Source: Candidatus Thorarchaeota archaeon SMTZ1-83 | Lineage (GTDB): Archaea > Asgardarchaeota > Thorarchaeia > Thorarchaeales > Thorarchaeaceae | Reading direction: 5' to 3' | Assembly: GCA_001563325.1 (NCBI GenBank) | Contig: LRSK01000251.1 | Coordinates: 1 to 10,154, forward strand | DNA length: 10,154 nt | Shown here: positions 1-5,787 of the stretch, one piece after another | Layout: each line of letters starts with the position of its first letter | How positions within the stretch are numbered: position 1 is the first letter of the stretch | Position numbers and translations under genes: made by a program | The notes under the pieces: generated by a model | Database searches by the model: none | Told to the model about the DNA's origin: nothing | The model's input: the letters and a program-made list of their open reading frames with translations, nothing else

Positions 1-74
1 GAATAGGCACATCCAGGGGACTGCAGATAGTGAGAGAGGCGGCTGATGAAGCGAGAAATGAGGGCACTGCTTAA
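1..74 (+). CDS. Possible 3' end of an upstream gene (partial)
   Basis: Two frames are open from the window edge. The frame beginning at base 3 reads IGTSRGLQIVREAADEAR and a few more residues, stopping at TAA 72-74; it looks like a charged C-terminal helix and would overlap the tdh start by 29 bases. The frame beginning at base 2 stops at TGA 44-46 and would overlap the tdh ATG as TGATG. Either could be the tail of a preceding operon gene. Neither piece is long enough to name, and both may be chance. I slightly favour the frame starting at base 3 on composition. Confidence 0.25.
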   Translation, partial: IGTSRGLQIVREAADEARNEGTA

Positions 75-1089
75 ATCTCAGCCCACACGAGGAGCTGAGA
101 TTGCATCGGTGGCAATTCCCGAACCCGGTTATGGCGAAGTCCTAGTGAAGATAAAGGCAACGAGCATATGTGGTACGGATTTGCACATCTATCAGTGGGA
201 TGAGTGGGCGAGCTCTTCGATGAAATTGCCCAGGATATTCGGACATGAATTCGCAGGCGAAATCAGTGAAATTGGCGATGGGGTGCGTGAGGCCAAGCCT
301 GGCGAATACGTTTCAGCCGAGACTCATTTCGTATGCGGTCGGTGTCTCCAATGTCGCACAGGCCAAGCTCACGTCTGCCGCTTCACCAAGATCCTTGGAA
401 TAGACGTAGACGGGGTTTTCGCTGAATATGCAGTAATTCCTGAATCGAATCTGATACGATGTCATCGCTCCATTCCTCCGGACATAGCCAGCGTTCAGGA
501 GCCTTTTGGAAACGCAGTGCACTCCGTTTTTGCTGATGACATCCTGGGTGCGACGGTTGCCGTTTTTGGGTGCGGTCCGATAGGACTGTTTTCAGTAGGG
601 CTGGCTGCTACATATGGTGCGAGAAGTGTCATAGCAATAGAGCCACACGATTACAGACGCGAACTCGCACGAAAGATGGGTGCAGTGGACACTCTTAACC
701 CTGAGCAGGTGGATGTCGTCGACACGATCCTCTCACTCACAGCAGACAAAGGTGGCGTGGATGTAGTGCTTGAGATGTCGGGGAACGAGAAAGCCATCGC
801 ACAGGCGTTCAGAGTGCTCAGGCCTGGTGGATGGATTTCCCTGCTTGGAATACCCCATAGAAAAGTGGAACTCGACCTCTCAAGAGATGTCATTTTCAAA
901 GGAGCAAGAGTCTATGGAATAGTCGGGCGAAGGATGTACGAGTCTTGGCATAGAACTCAGGGAATCTTGAGCTCGGGTAGACTCGACATCACTCCCATTG
1001 TAACCCACACATTCCCACTTGACAAGTTTGAAGAAGGATTCAGTCTGATAGAGGCTGGAGGATGCGGTAAGGTTGTGCTGACGCCGTAG
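46..1089 (+). CDS. tdh: L-threonine 3-dehydrogenase (zinc-dependent)
   Basis: Oxidises L-threonine with NAD+ to 2-amino-3-ketobutyrate in the cytoplasm, the first step of threonine-to-glycine conversion. The 347-residue protein is a zinc-containing medium-chain dehydrogenase. The catalytic zinc region shows ICGTDLH with Cys42, and GHE with His67/Glu68. The structural zinc lobe has Cys97, Cys100, Cys103 and Cys111. A Rossmann glycine motif follows (VFGCGPIG, about 173-180). Segments DPFGNAVH-like (QEPFGNAVH), LEMSG and LGIP match the E. coli Tdh pattern and separate it from general alcohol or sorbitol dehydrogenases. The ATG at 46 has GAGAGAGG at 32-39, six bases upstream. The ATG at 58 would match the E. 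coli N-terminus better (MRALLK against MKALSK) but has no well-placed ribosome site. kbl follows directly, which supports the substrate assignment. Confidence 0.93.
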   Translation: MKREMRALLKSQPTRGAEIASVAIPEPGYGEVLVKIKATSICGTDLHIYQWDEWASSSMKLPRIFGHEFAGEISEIGDGVREAKPGEYVSAETHFVCGRCLQCRTGQAHVCRFTKILGIDVDGVFAEYAVIPESNLIRCHRSIPPDIASVQEPFGNAVHSVFADDILGATVAVFGCGPIGLFSVGLAATYGARSVIAIEPHDYRRELARKMGAVDTLNPEQVDVVDTILSLTADKGGVDVVLEMSGNEKAIAQAFRVLRPGGWISLLGIPHRKVELDLSRDVIFKGARVYGIVGRRMYESWHRTQGILSSGRLDITPIVTHTFPLDKFEEGFSLIEAGGCGKVVLTP

Positions 1090-1148
1090 GAATCTGAAGA
1101 ACCAGGTGGAGAATGTACAGTTGTGAAGATATTGAAAGTGGGGTAAAC

Positions 1149-2327
1149 ATGGGGAAGTTCAGTTTTGTTAGCAAGGAATTGGAGAATTTGAAGGAGCAGG
1201 GTCTGTACAATATAATAAGGACGATCGGCAGTTCTCAAGGTGCGTGGTTTGTCGTCGATGGGAAAAAAGTGCTCAATCTCTGCTCAAACAACTATCTTGG
1301 CTTCGCCAATCATCCCAAGTTGAAAGACGCAGCCAAGCGCGCCATAGACAAGTATGGGATCGGTCCTGGAGCCGTGCGCAGTATAGCTGGCACGATGGAT
1401 CTCCATCTCGAACTCGAAGAGAAGCTCGCGAAGTTCAAGCGGGTAGAGCGAAGTCTTTCCCTCCAGTCAGGATTGAATTCGAATGCGGCTACCATACCCG
1501 CTCTTGTAGACTCAGCAGATGATGTGATATTCTCGGACGAGCTGAATCATGCGTCAATAATAGATGGTTGCCGACTCACCAAAGCCAGGAGGGCGGTGTA
1601 TCCGCATCTCGATGCTTCAGGGCTCGAAGATCAGTTGAAGAAGGAGAGGGGAGCCAGGCGGAAGCTGATTGTGACTGATGGCGTATTCTCAATGGATGGA
1701 GATGTGGCGCCGTTGCCGGACATCGTGGAGCTTGCGCAGAGATATGAGGCTATTCTAATGGTGGACGACGCCCATGGCGAAGGGGTGCTTGGAGATCATG
1801 GTAGGGGCATAGCTGACCATTTTGGGCTCCACGGAAAGGTCGATATCGAGATGGGCACCCTGTCCAAGGCATTTGGAGTTGTGGGAGGATATCTGGCCGG
1901 TAACGGCGATGCAATTGAATTCCTTCGCCAGAAGGCACGGCCCTTCCTCTTTTCCTCTGCGGTCACTCCACCCGATGTTGCCGCGTGCATTGCGGCAGTG
2001 GAAATCCTCGAAGAGTCCGATGAAGCATTAAAGAAACTATGGGAAAATGCGAAATACTTCAAAGAAAAGATGAGCTCTCTGAGGTTTGATATTGGAAACA
2101 GTCAGACTCCGATAACCCCTGTAATACTGGGTGAGGCCAAGGTCGCATGGGATTTCTCGAAGAGATTGTTTGAAGAGGACATTTTTGCCCAAGCAATAGG
2201 CTATCCGACTGTACCGAAAGGAAAAGCGAGAATCAGAGTGATGATCTCTGCTGTCCATAGTGCGGATGATCTCGACTTTGCTCTGTCGAAATTCGATATG
2301 ATCGGGAAAGAACTGAGGATAACGTAG
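1149..2327 (+). CDS. kbl: 2-amino-3-ketobutyrate CoA ligase (glycine C-acetyltransferase)
   Basis: A PLP enzyme that cleaves 2-amino-3-ketobutyrate with CoA to glycine and acetyl-CoA, using the Tdh product made by the gene 59 bases upstream. The 392-residue protein is a fold-type I alpha-oxoamine synthase. Visible motifs are SNNYLG (46-51), NHASIIDG (133-140, with the cofactor-stacking His134), [10 protein letters not shown] (176-185), VDDAHG (205-210, Asp206/His209) and the Schiff-base lysine in TLSKAFG (Lys240). [11 protein letters not shown] near the C-terminus is also typical. I chose ATG 1149 because the protein then begins like family members, about 398 residues in E. coli, and GTGGGG sits five bases upstream. 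An in-frame ATG at 1113 would add 12 residues without family support, and its purine-rich site is too close. Sequence alone cannot fully exclude 8-amino-7-oxononanoate synthase (BioF), but the tdh neighbour decides for Kbl. Confidence 0.92.
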   Translation: MGKFSFVSKELENLKEQGLYNIIRTIGSSQGAWFVVDGKKVLNLCSNNYLGFANHPKLKDAAKRAIDKYGIGPGAVRSIAGTMDLHLELEEKLAKFKRVERSLSLQSGLNSNAATIPALVDSADDVIFSDELNHASIIDGCRLTKARRAVYPHLDASGLEDQLKKERGARRKLIVTDGVFSMDGDVAPLPDIVELAQRYEAILMVDDAHGEGVLGDHGRGIADHFGLHGKVDIEMGTLSKAFGVVGGYLAGNGDAIEFLRQKARPFLFSSAVTPPDVAACIAAVEILEESDEALKKLWENAKYFKEKMSSLRFDIGNSQTPITPVILGEAKVAWDFSKRLFEEDIFAQAIGYPTVPKGKARIRVMISAVHSADDLDFALSKFDMIGKELRIT

Positions 2328-2331
2328 TCCA

Positions 2332-2355
2332 GAACTCAACGCAAGATTTGAGTTC
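2332..2355 (+). promoter_or_regulatory. Perfect 8-bp inverted repeat between kbl and the thioredoxin gene
   Basis: GAACTCAA (2332-2339) and TTGAGTTC (2348-2355) are exact reverse complements separated by eight bases. They lie five bases after the kbl stop and just before the GGGAGGGG ribosome site at 2359-2366. No run of T follows, so this is not a standard intrinsic terminator. It could be an mRNA hairpin affecting stability or thioredoxin translation, or an operator. The structure is seen; its function is unknown. Confidence 0.4.
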
Positions 2356-2369
2356 GAAGGGAGGGGATC

Positions 2370-2687
2370 GTGATAGTGGAACTCAGTGATGAGAATTTCG
2401 AAGAAGAGGTGACCAACTCTGCATCTCCAGTGCTCGTAGATTTCTGGGCTTCTTGGTGTTCTCCGTGCAAACTTGTGGCTCCGATAGTTGAGGAGATAGC
2501 TCACGAGTACGAGGGGCGGCTGAAAGTATGCAAGTTTGACGTCGAAGAAGGAGGGAATACACCGTCTAAATATGGAATAATGAGCATTCCCGCGCTCTTC
2601 ATCTTCAAGGGGGGCGAAGTGAGAGAACAGATTGTGGGGTATGTGCCGAAGCAGCACATCATTGAGAAGATAGAAAAGGTTCTATAA
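2370..2687 (+). CDS. Thioredoxin (GTG start, WCSPC active site)
   Basis: A small cytoplasmic thiol-disulfide oxidoreductase of 105 residues, the usual length for thioredoxin 1. VLVDFWASWC (21-30) leads into the redox motif Cys30-Ser-Pro-Cys33-Lys. The buried Asp is Asp24 and the cis-proline is Pro74 in the SIPALFIF segment. KYGIMSIP and the FKGGEVREQIVGY stretch match the thioredoxin core. The active site is WCSPC rather than the canonical WCGPC, and there is one extra cysteine, Cys54. No signal peptide or membrane segment is present, so a DsbA-like or cytochrome-maturation role is unlikely. The start is GTG with a strong site GGGAGGGG at 2359-2366. purA begins two bases after the stop, so the two are almost certainly cotranscribed. 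The family call is firm; whether it is the cell's main thioredoxin is unknown. Confidence 0.93.
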   Translation: MIVELSDENFEEEVTNSASPVLVDFWASWCSPCKLVAPIVEEIAHEYEGRLKVCKFDVEEGGNTPSKYGIMSIPALFIFKGGEVREQIVGYVPKQHIIEKIEKVL

Positions 2688-2688
2688 C

Positions 2689-3981
2689 ATGTCTGTCATC
2701 TTAGTAGTCGGAATGCAGTGGGGAGACGAGGCCAAGGGAAAAATAGTGGACTTACTCTCCGAAAAAGCCGATATTGTGGCCAGATTTCAGGGTGGTCCGA
2801 ATGCTGGGCATACTGTTGTTATCGAAGATGACGAGTTTGTGCTCCATCAAATCCCGTCCGGCATTCTACGGGGTGACAAGGAGTGTGTAATAGGTAATGG
2901 TATGATTATCGATCTGCGCGGGCTGGTCGAGGAAATGGAGCAACTTAGAGAGAGAGGCCTTCAGATCGAAGACAATCTGGTCATCTCTGAAGGAGCACAT
3001 CTCATCATGCCCTATCATAGACTTCTAGACGGAGCCTGCGAGCAGCTTCGGGGAAAAAGGAAGATAGGCACGACGAAGAGAGGAATTGGACCGACGTATG
3101 CAGACAAGGTTTCATACAAAGGGATACGAGTGTGTGATCTAATGGACGAGACCGTTTTCGCGCGGAAACTGGAATTCAGTTTAAAAGAGAAGAATTTTCT
3201 GTTTCGGCAATTCTTCAGGTTGAAGGAACTGGAGTTCAAGGAGATTTACGAAGAATTCCTGAACCTTAGGGACAAAGTAAGACCGTACATCCGCGATACC
3301 AGGGCGCTTATGAGAGAAGCCGTTCAAGAGAAGAAGAACATCCTTCTGGAAGGTGCTCAGGGTACTATGTTAGACGTTGATCATGGCACGTATCCATACG
3401 TGACGGCTTCCAATTCGAGCATCGGTGGTGTGGGAGCAGGTTTGGGAATACCGCCTCAAAAAATCGACCACGTGATTGGAGTTGCCAAAGCTTTTACGAC
3501 CAGGGTCGGGGAAGGACCTCTTCCTACCGAAGAGAGAGGCAAGATTGGAGAGATTCTCAGGGATAGGGGCAACGAATTTGGAGCAACCACTGGGAGACCA
3601 CGCAGATGTGGATACTTAGATCTTGTTGTGCTCAATCACTCGTGTTGGTTGAATGGCGTGGATCACCTCGCGATCACCAAACTGGATGTACTTGATACGC
3701 TCGGAAAGATCAGAGTATGTACGCATTACGAATTCGAAGGAGAAATTCTGCACAACGTTCCAGTCAGTACAGAAATCGCAGAGCGTTGTCGCCCCGTGTA
3801 CGAAGATCTCGATGGCTGGAGCGAACGCACCTCAGGGATCAAGAGATACGATGAGCTTCCAGATAAGGCTAAGGAGTATCTCAGTTTCGTTTCAAATGGT
3901 GTTGGGGTGCCCATAACCATCATTGGAACTGGACCAGGAAGAAGCGACGCAATAGTCCTTGAAAGTCTTTTTCAGAAATGA
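2689..3981 (+). CDS. purA: Adenylosuccinate synthetase
   Basis: Joins IMP and aspartate using GTP to form adenylosuccinate, the committed step to AMP. The 430-residue protein has the family's normal length and is full length. Visible are QWGDEAKGK (10-18) with the catalytic Asp13, GGPNAGHT with the catalytic His41, IGTTKRGIGPTY (126-137) of the IMP site, LLEGAQGTMLDVDHGTYPYVT (219-239), TTGRPRRCGYLD (300-311) and the guanine-recognition TKLD (330-333). Two signature positions differ from PROSITE patterns as I recall them: Ala15 where QWGDEGKG has Gly, and Tyr143 where the K-x-x-R of the second signature has Arg. ATG 2689 lies two bases after the thioredoxin stop, with AAAAGG upstream inside that gene. 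The enzyme call is secure; the functional effect of the two changes is unknown. Confidence 0.96.
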   Translation: MSVILVVGMQWGDEAKGKIVDLLSEKADIVARFQGGPNAGHTVVIEDDEFVLHQIPSGILRGDKECVIGNGMIIDLRGLVEEMEQLRERGLQIEDNLVISEGAHLIMPYHRLLDGACEQLRGKRKIGTTKRGIGPTYADKVSYKGIRVCDLMDETVFARKLEFSLKEKNFLFRQFFRLKELEFKEIYEEFLNLRDKVRPYIRDTRALMREAVQEKKNILLEGAQGTMLDVDHGTYPYVTASNSSIGGVGAGLGIPPQKIDHVIGVAKAFTTRVGEGPLPTEERGKIGEILRDRGNEFGATTGRPRRCGYLDLVVLNHSCWLNGVDHLAITKLDVLDTLGKIRVCTHYEFEGEILHNVPVSTEIAERCRPVYEDLDGWSERTSGIKRYDELPDKAKEYLSFVSNGVGVPITIIGTGPGRSDAIVLESLFQK

Positions 3982-4183
3982 GTCCAGCTTTCTACTCTAC
4001 TGATGTGACCCGGAGAGCAGTCAACGAGTGTCTGGCCGGGGAAGCCCTCGAAAGGAAGACCTGACCGCATGCGCAGAGATATTTGCCAGGCGATTCCGAA
4101 AGATGCGAGACCGTGTGTGAAGACGGCAGCTACAGACTGAGGACGACTTCAGGAATTGAACAGAAAAGAAGAACGGAGGCAAA
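3982..4183 (+). other. Intergenic stretch with an interrupted open frame
   Basis: No RNA gene, promoter match or terminator was recognised between purA and the DUF72 gene. One frame is notable. ATG 3978 overlaps the purA stop as ATGA and codes 28 residues (start MSPAFYSTDVTRRAVNECLA) to TGA 4062-4064. The same frame then stays open for 40 codons to TGA 4185-4187, which overlaps the next gene's ATG 4184, again as ATGA. This may be a decayed small gene, a 28-residue peptide, or chance. A weak hairpin (CGAG 4025-4028 with CTCG 4047-4050, GGC with GCC inside) lies in the first part. The GGAGG at 4175-4179 belongs to the next gene. Confidence 0.35.
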
Positions 4184-4891
4184 ATGATTGAAGTGGGATG
4201 TTGTGGTTATCCAGTCGCGAGAAGGAAGTATTTCTCCAAGTTCAGAATGGTAGAAATCCAAACCACATTTTATAATCCGCCACGTCCGGAAGTAGCAGAA
4301 CGGTGGAGGGTAGAGGCACCGAAGAGCTTCGGATTCACTCTCAAGGCTTGGCAGCTCATAACTCATTCTCCCAAGTCACCGACCTATACAAAAGCCAAAC
4401 TGGACATTCCCAATGAAAAACTTGGGAGTTACGGATTCTTCAGGCCGACTCCGGAGGTTTTCAATGCATGGGAGAAGACTGAGGAAATCGCCAGAGTTCT
4501 TGGTTGCAAGATAGTAGTCTTTCAGTCTCCCGCCTCTTTCCTTCCTACGAAGCAGAACATAGAGAATATGAGAACCTTCTTCGAGCGGATCGATAGAAAA
4601 GACTATGTCTTCGTGTGGGAATCGAGAGGAAAATGGAGAAGAGAGAAGGTTCAAGAGGTCTGTTCTGACCTGAATCTTGTTGATTGTGTGGATCCGCTAA
4701 AGAGGAGTCCCACAGTGGGTGAACCAGCCTATTTCAGACTGCATGGAAAGGGAGGATACAGATATAGATACTCCCACAGCGAACTGCAGGAATTGGCAAC
4801 GCTCGTGAATGACTTGAAGGACGGCTATGTGATGTTCAATAACGCCTATATGTTTGAAGATGGGCTAAGATTCCTTCAGTTGTTGAAATAG
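4184..4891 (+). CDS. DUF72 (YecE-like) family protein
   Basis: A 235-residue soluble protein of the DUF72 family, whose members adopt a TIM-barrel-like fold and have no settled biochemical role. Features typical of the family are VGCCGYP at the start (4-10), the EIQTTFYNPP segment (24-33), the FTLKAWQLITH strand (51-61), the VVFQSPASF segment (111-119), FVWESRG (143-149), and the C-terminal YFRLHGKGGYRYRYSHSEL (183-201) followed by VMFNNAYMFEDGLRF (216-230). It has no signal peptide or membrane segment. ATG 4184 follows GGAGG at 4175-4179. It stands in the same direction as purA but 202 bases away, and its end converges on a minus-strand lipoprotein gene 22 bases on. No terminator is visible in that gap. 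Family membership is clear; function cannot be stated. Confidence 0.9.
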   Translation: MIEVGCCGYPVARRKYFSKFRMVEIQTTFYNPPRPEVAERWRVEAPKSFGFTLKAWQLITHSPKSPTYTKAKLDIPNEKLGSYGFFRPTPEVFNAWEKTEEIARVLGCKIVVFQSPASFLPTKQNIENMRTFFERIDRKDYVFVWESRGKWRREKVQEVCSDLNLVDCVDPLKRSPTVGEPAYFRLHGKGGYRYRYSHSELQELATLVNDLKDGYVMFNNAYMFEDGLRFLQLLK

Positions 4892-4913
4892 AAGTCAGCA
4901 CTAGGTAGTTCAA

Positions 4914-5450
4914 TTATTCGTCAGCCCAGTTGGCGAAATTCACATCCAGCTGCCCACTCGCGTGCAATTCTTTGCCTGTCTTGTCTTCAGTACCCCAGAA
5001 CTCGACAGTTGCTTTCGTTCTCAACTCTCCGCCGTTAATCAGATCCACCAAGGGAGACACAGTCTTCGCTTCCGCAGGTACGAGCACAAAGGCGACTGCC
5101 TTTTCTTCCCCGGGAGGGATAATGACGTTAAGGGCCCCTTCGTGAGAAGGCGGGAACTCATCCTCTTCAACTGAACTGAAGGTGACTACGTAACGGTCCA
5201 GGTGAGCACCATACCCTGGAGGCTCAGAACTCCCAAACGGAACCTCGTAGAAGTGGACGTCGAACGAGACCATTGCCACGGCGTTGTCCTCATATACCAG
5301 TGCAACATCGTTATCAATCGTCACCACGTCACTGGTGATTGGTGGGGAGTTGCCTTCTGCATCCTGGAACTCGACCACTTTCAACAGCTCACTTTCAGAA
5401 CACGCAAGCACCACCAAAATCGCAACGCTCAAAAGTACGAATCTTCTCAT
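4914..5450 (-). CDS. Small lipoprotein of unknown function
   Basis: Encodes 178 residues from the ATG at 5450-5448. The N-terminus MRRFVLLSVAILVVLACSES is a lipoprotein signal: two arginines, a hydrophobic stretch, and lipobox VLAC with Cys17 as the lipidated residue. The mature part is acidic and rich in alternating hydrophobic residues, suggesting a beta-sandwich exposed to the periplasm or outer membrane. A stretch of about 80-145 contains a tyrosine/valine strand, a Pro-Pro-Gly turn and IIPPGEEKAVAFVLVP. The end reads VEFWGTEDKTGKELHASGQLDVNFANWADE-like, resembling C-termini of uncharacterised secreted proteins I recall from deltaproteobacterial genomes; that resemblance is from memory. 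GGGAGG lies five bases upstream of this ATG, whereas a longer in-frame extension to 5570 would run through the promoter and destroy the signal peptide. It is transcribed divergently from the pil operon. Confidence 0.8.
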   Translation of the reverse strand: MRRFVLLSVAILVVLACSESELLKVVEFQDAEGNSPPITSDVVTIDNDVALVYEDNAVAMVSFDVHFYEVPFGSSEPPGYGAHLDRYVVTFSSVEEDEFPPSHEGALNVIIPPGEEKAVAFVLVPAEAKTVSPLVDLINGGELRTKATVEFWGTEDKTGKELHASGQLDVNFANWADE

Positions 5451-5466
5451 ATCATCCTCCCTCTTT

Positions 5467-5494
5467 TTGTGAAAAAAGGTACAATTGTGAAAAA
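5467..5494. repeat. 10-base direct repeat TTGTGAAAAA x2
   Basis: TTGTGAAAAA occurs at 5467-5476 and again at 5485-5494, an 18-base step. The copies flank and overlap the -10 region and spacer of the minus-strand lipoprotein promoter. A palindromic ACAATTGT (5481-5488) touches the second copy. Placement over a promoter suggests operator half-sites bound head to tail, but the sequence is A-rich and coincidence is possible. Confidence 0.45.
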
Positions 5495-5503
5495 TCGTGT
5501 CAA
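5476..5503 (-). promoter_or_regulatory. Sigma70-type promoter for the lipoprotein gene
   Basis: On the minus strand, a perfect -35 TTGACA (5503-5498) is followed after 16 bases by a weaker -10 TACCTT (5481-5476), preceded by TG. Transcription would begin near 5469 and give a leader of about 19 bases carrying the GGGAGG site. The -10 is a poor match, so activation or weak expression is plausible. Confidence 0.5.
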
Positions 5504-5540
5504 GGGAAAAAATGACGTGTAAAGAGAGAATTCGATTTTT
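5490..5540. repeat. 8-base inverted repeat across the divergent promoters
   Basis: AAAAATCG (5490-5497) and CGATTTTT (5533-5540) are perfect reverse complements with centres 43 bases apart, about four helical turns. Each copy lies next to one of the two TTGACA boxes, so one bound protein could face both promoters. The low sequence complexity makes this suggestive only. Confidence 0.35.
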
Positions 5541-5543
5541 GAC

Positions 5544-5571
5544 TTGACAAAAAATTGCGTAACCATACATT
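5544..5571 (+). promoter_or_regulatory. Sigma70-type promoter for the HTH-pilMNOPQ operon
   Basis: A perfect -35 TTGACA (5544-5549) and a -10 TACATT (5566-5571, four of six consensus bases) are spaced by 16 bases. A start near 5578 leaves a leader of only about 13 bases, almost entirely the ribosome site GAGGAGG (5579-5585) before ATG 5591. This is the only clear promoter seen upstream of the pil genes. Confidence 0.6.
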
Positions 5572-5590
5572 TTAATGCGAGGAGGTCGAC

Positions 5591-5776
5591 ATGGCTATTG
5601 CCCCTAAAGAGATCAGCCCCGGAAAATTCTATTCAGTCGACGAGACCGCCAGAATTCTGGAAATTTGCTCCGAGACAGTGAGAAAGCATTTGCGTGAAGA
5701 GAAGCTCAAGGGCAGGAAGATTGGTCGGCGCTGGTTGGTCAAAGGACAAGAGATAAGAAGATTTATCGGTGAATAG
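5591..5776 (+). CDS. Small excisionase/MerR-like helix-turn-helix DNA-binding protein
   Basis: A 61-residue protein consisting almost wholly of one winged-helix domain of the HTH_17/excisionase type. FYSVDETARILEICSETVRKHL (13-34) forms the helix-turn-helix. REEKLKGRKIGRRWLVKGQEI (35-55) gives the wing, with the IGRRWLV pattern, followed by the short last helix ending RRFIGE. Such proteins bind DNA and often act as transcription factors or recombination directionality factors. No integrase or phage gene is nearby, so a regulatory role is more likely. It is first in the pil operon, 11 bases before pilM, with a very strong ribosome site GAGGAGG. Autoregulation and control of the divergent lipoprotein promoter are inferences from position and from the repeats just upstream. 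The single-domain size resembles BldC-type proteins, but there is no evidence of orthology. Confidence 0.85.
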   Translation: MAIAPKEISPGKFYSVDETARILEICSETVRKHLREEKLKGRKIGRRWLVKGQEIRRFIGE

Positions 5777-5787
5777 AAGGGAGGAGA

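Noticed and set aside
1113..1148. Upstream ATG start for kbl adding 12 residues
   Set aside because: The extra residues have no family counterpart and the purine-rich site sits almost against the ATG; ATG 1149 has a better spaced site and fits known Kbl N-termini.
2037..2657. 206-codon minus-strand open frame over the kbl end and the thioredoxin gene
   Set aside because: It is antisense to two clear genes, has no recognisable motif and no good ribosome site; it is a shadow of plus-strand codon use.
4062..4110. Selenocysteine insertion at the in-frame UGA
   Set aside because: No stable stem with a bacterial SECIS-type loop is visible at the expected distance, and the flanking residues match no selenoprotein motif I know.
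3982..4183. tRNA or other structured RNA in the purA-DUF72 gap
   Set aside because: No T-arm GGTTCGA-type motif, acceptor stem, CCA end or signal-recognition-particle loop was found.
4892..4913. Bidirectional terminator between the convergent DUF72 and lipoprotein genes
   Set aside because: The 22-base gap has no inverted repeat followed by a T-run on either strand.
5451..5570. Longer minus-strand start for the lipoprotein (ATG at 5570)
   Set aside because: It would bury the lipoprotein signal 40 residues inside the protein and run through the promoter boxes; ATG 5450 has a strong GGGAGG site.
5591..5776. Excisionase of a prophage or integrative element
   Set aside because: The fold is excisionase-like, but no integrase, attachment repeat or phage gene occurs in the window and the gene is embedded in the pil operon.
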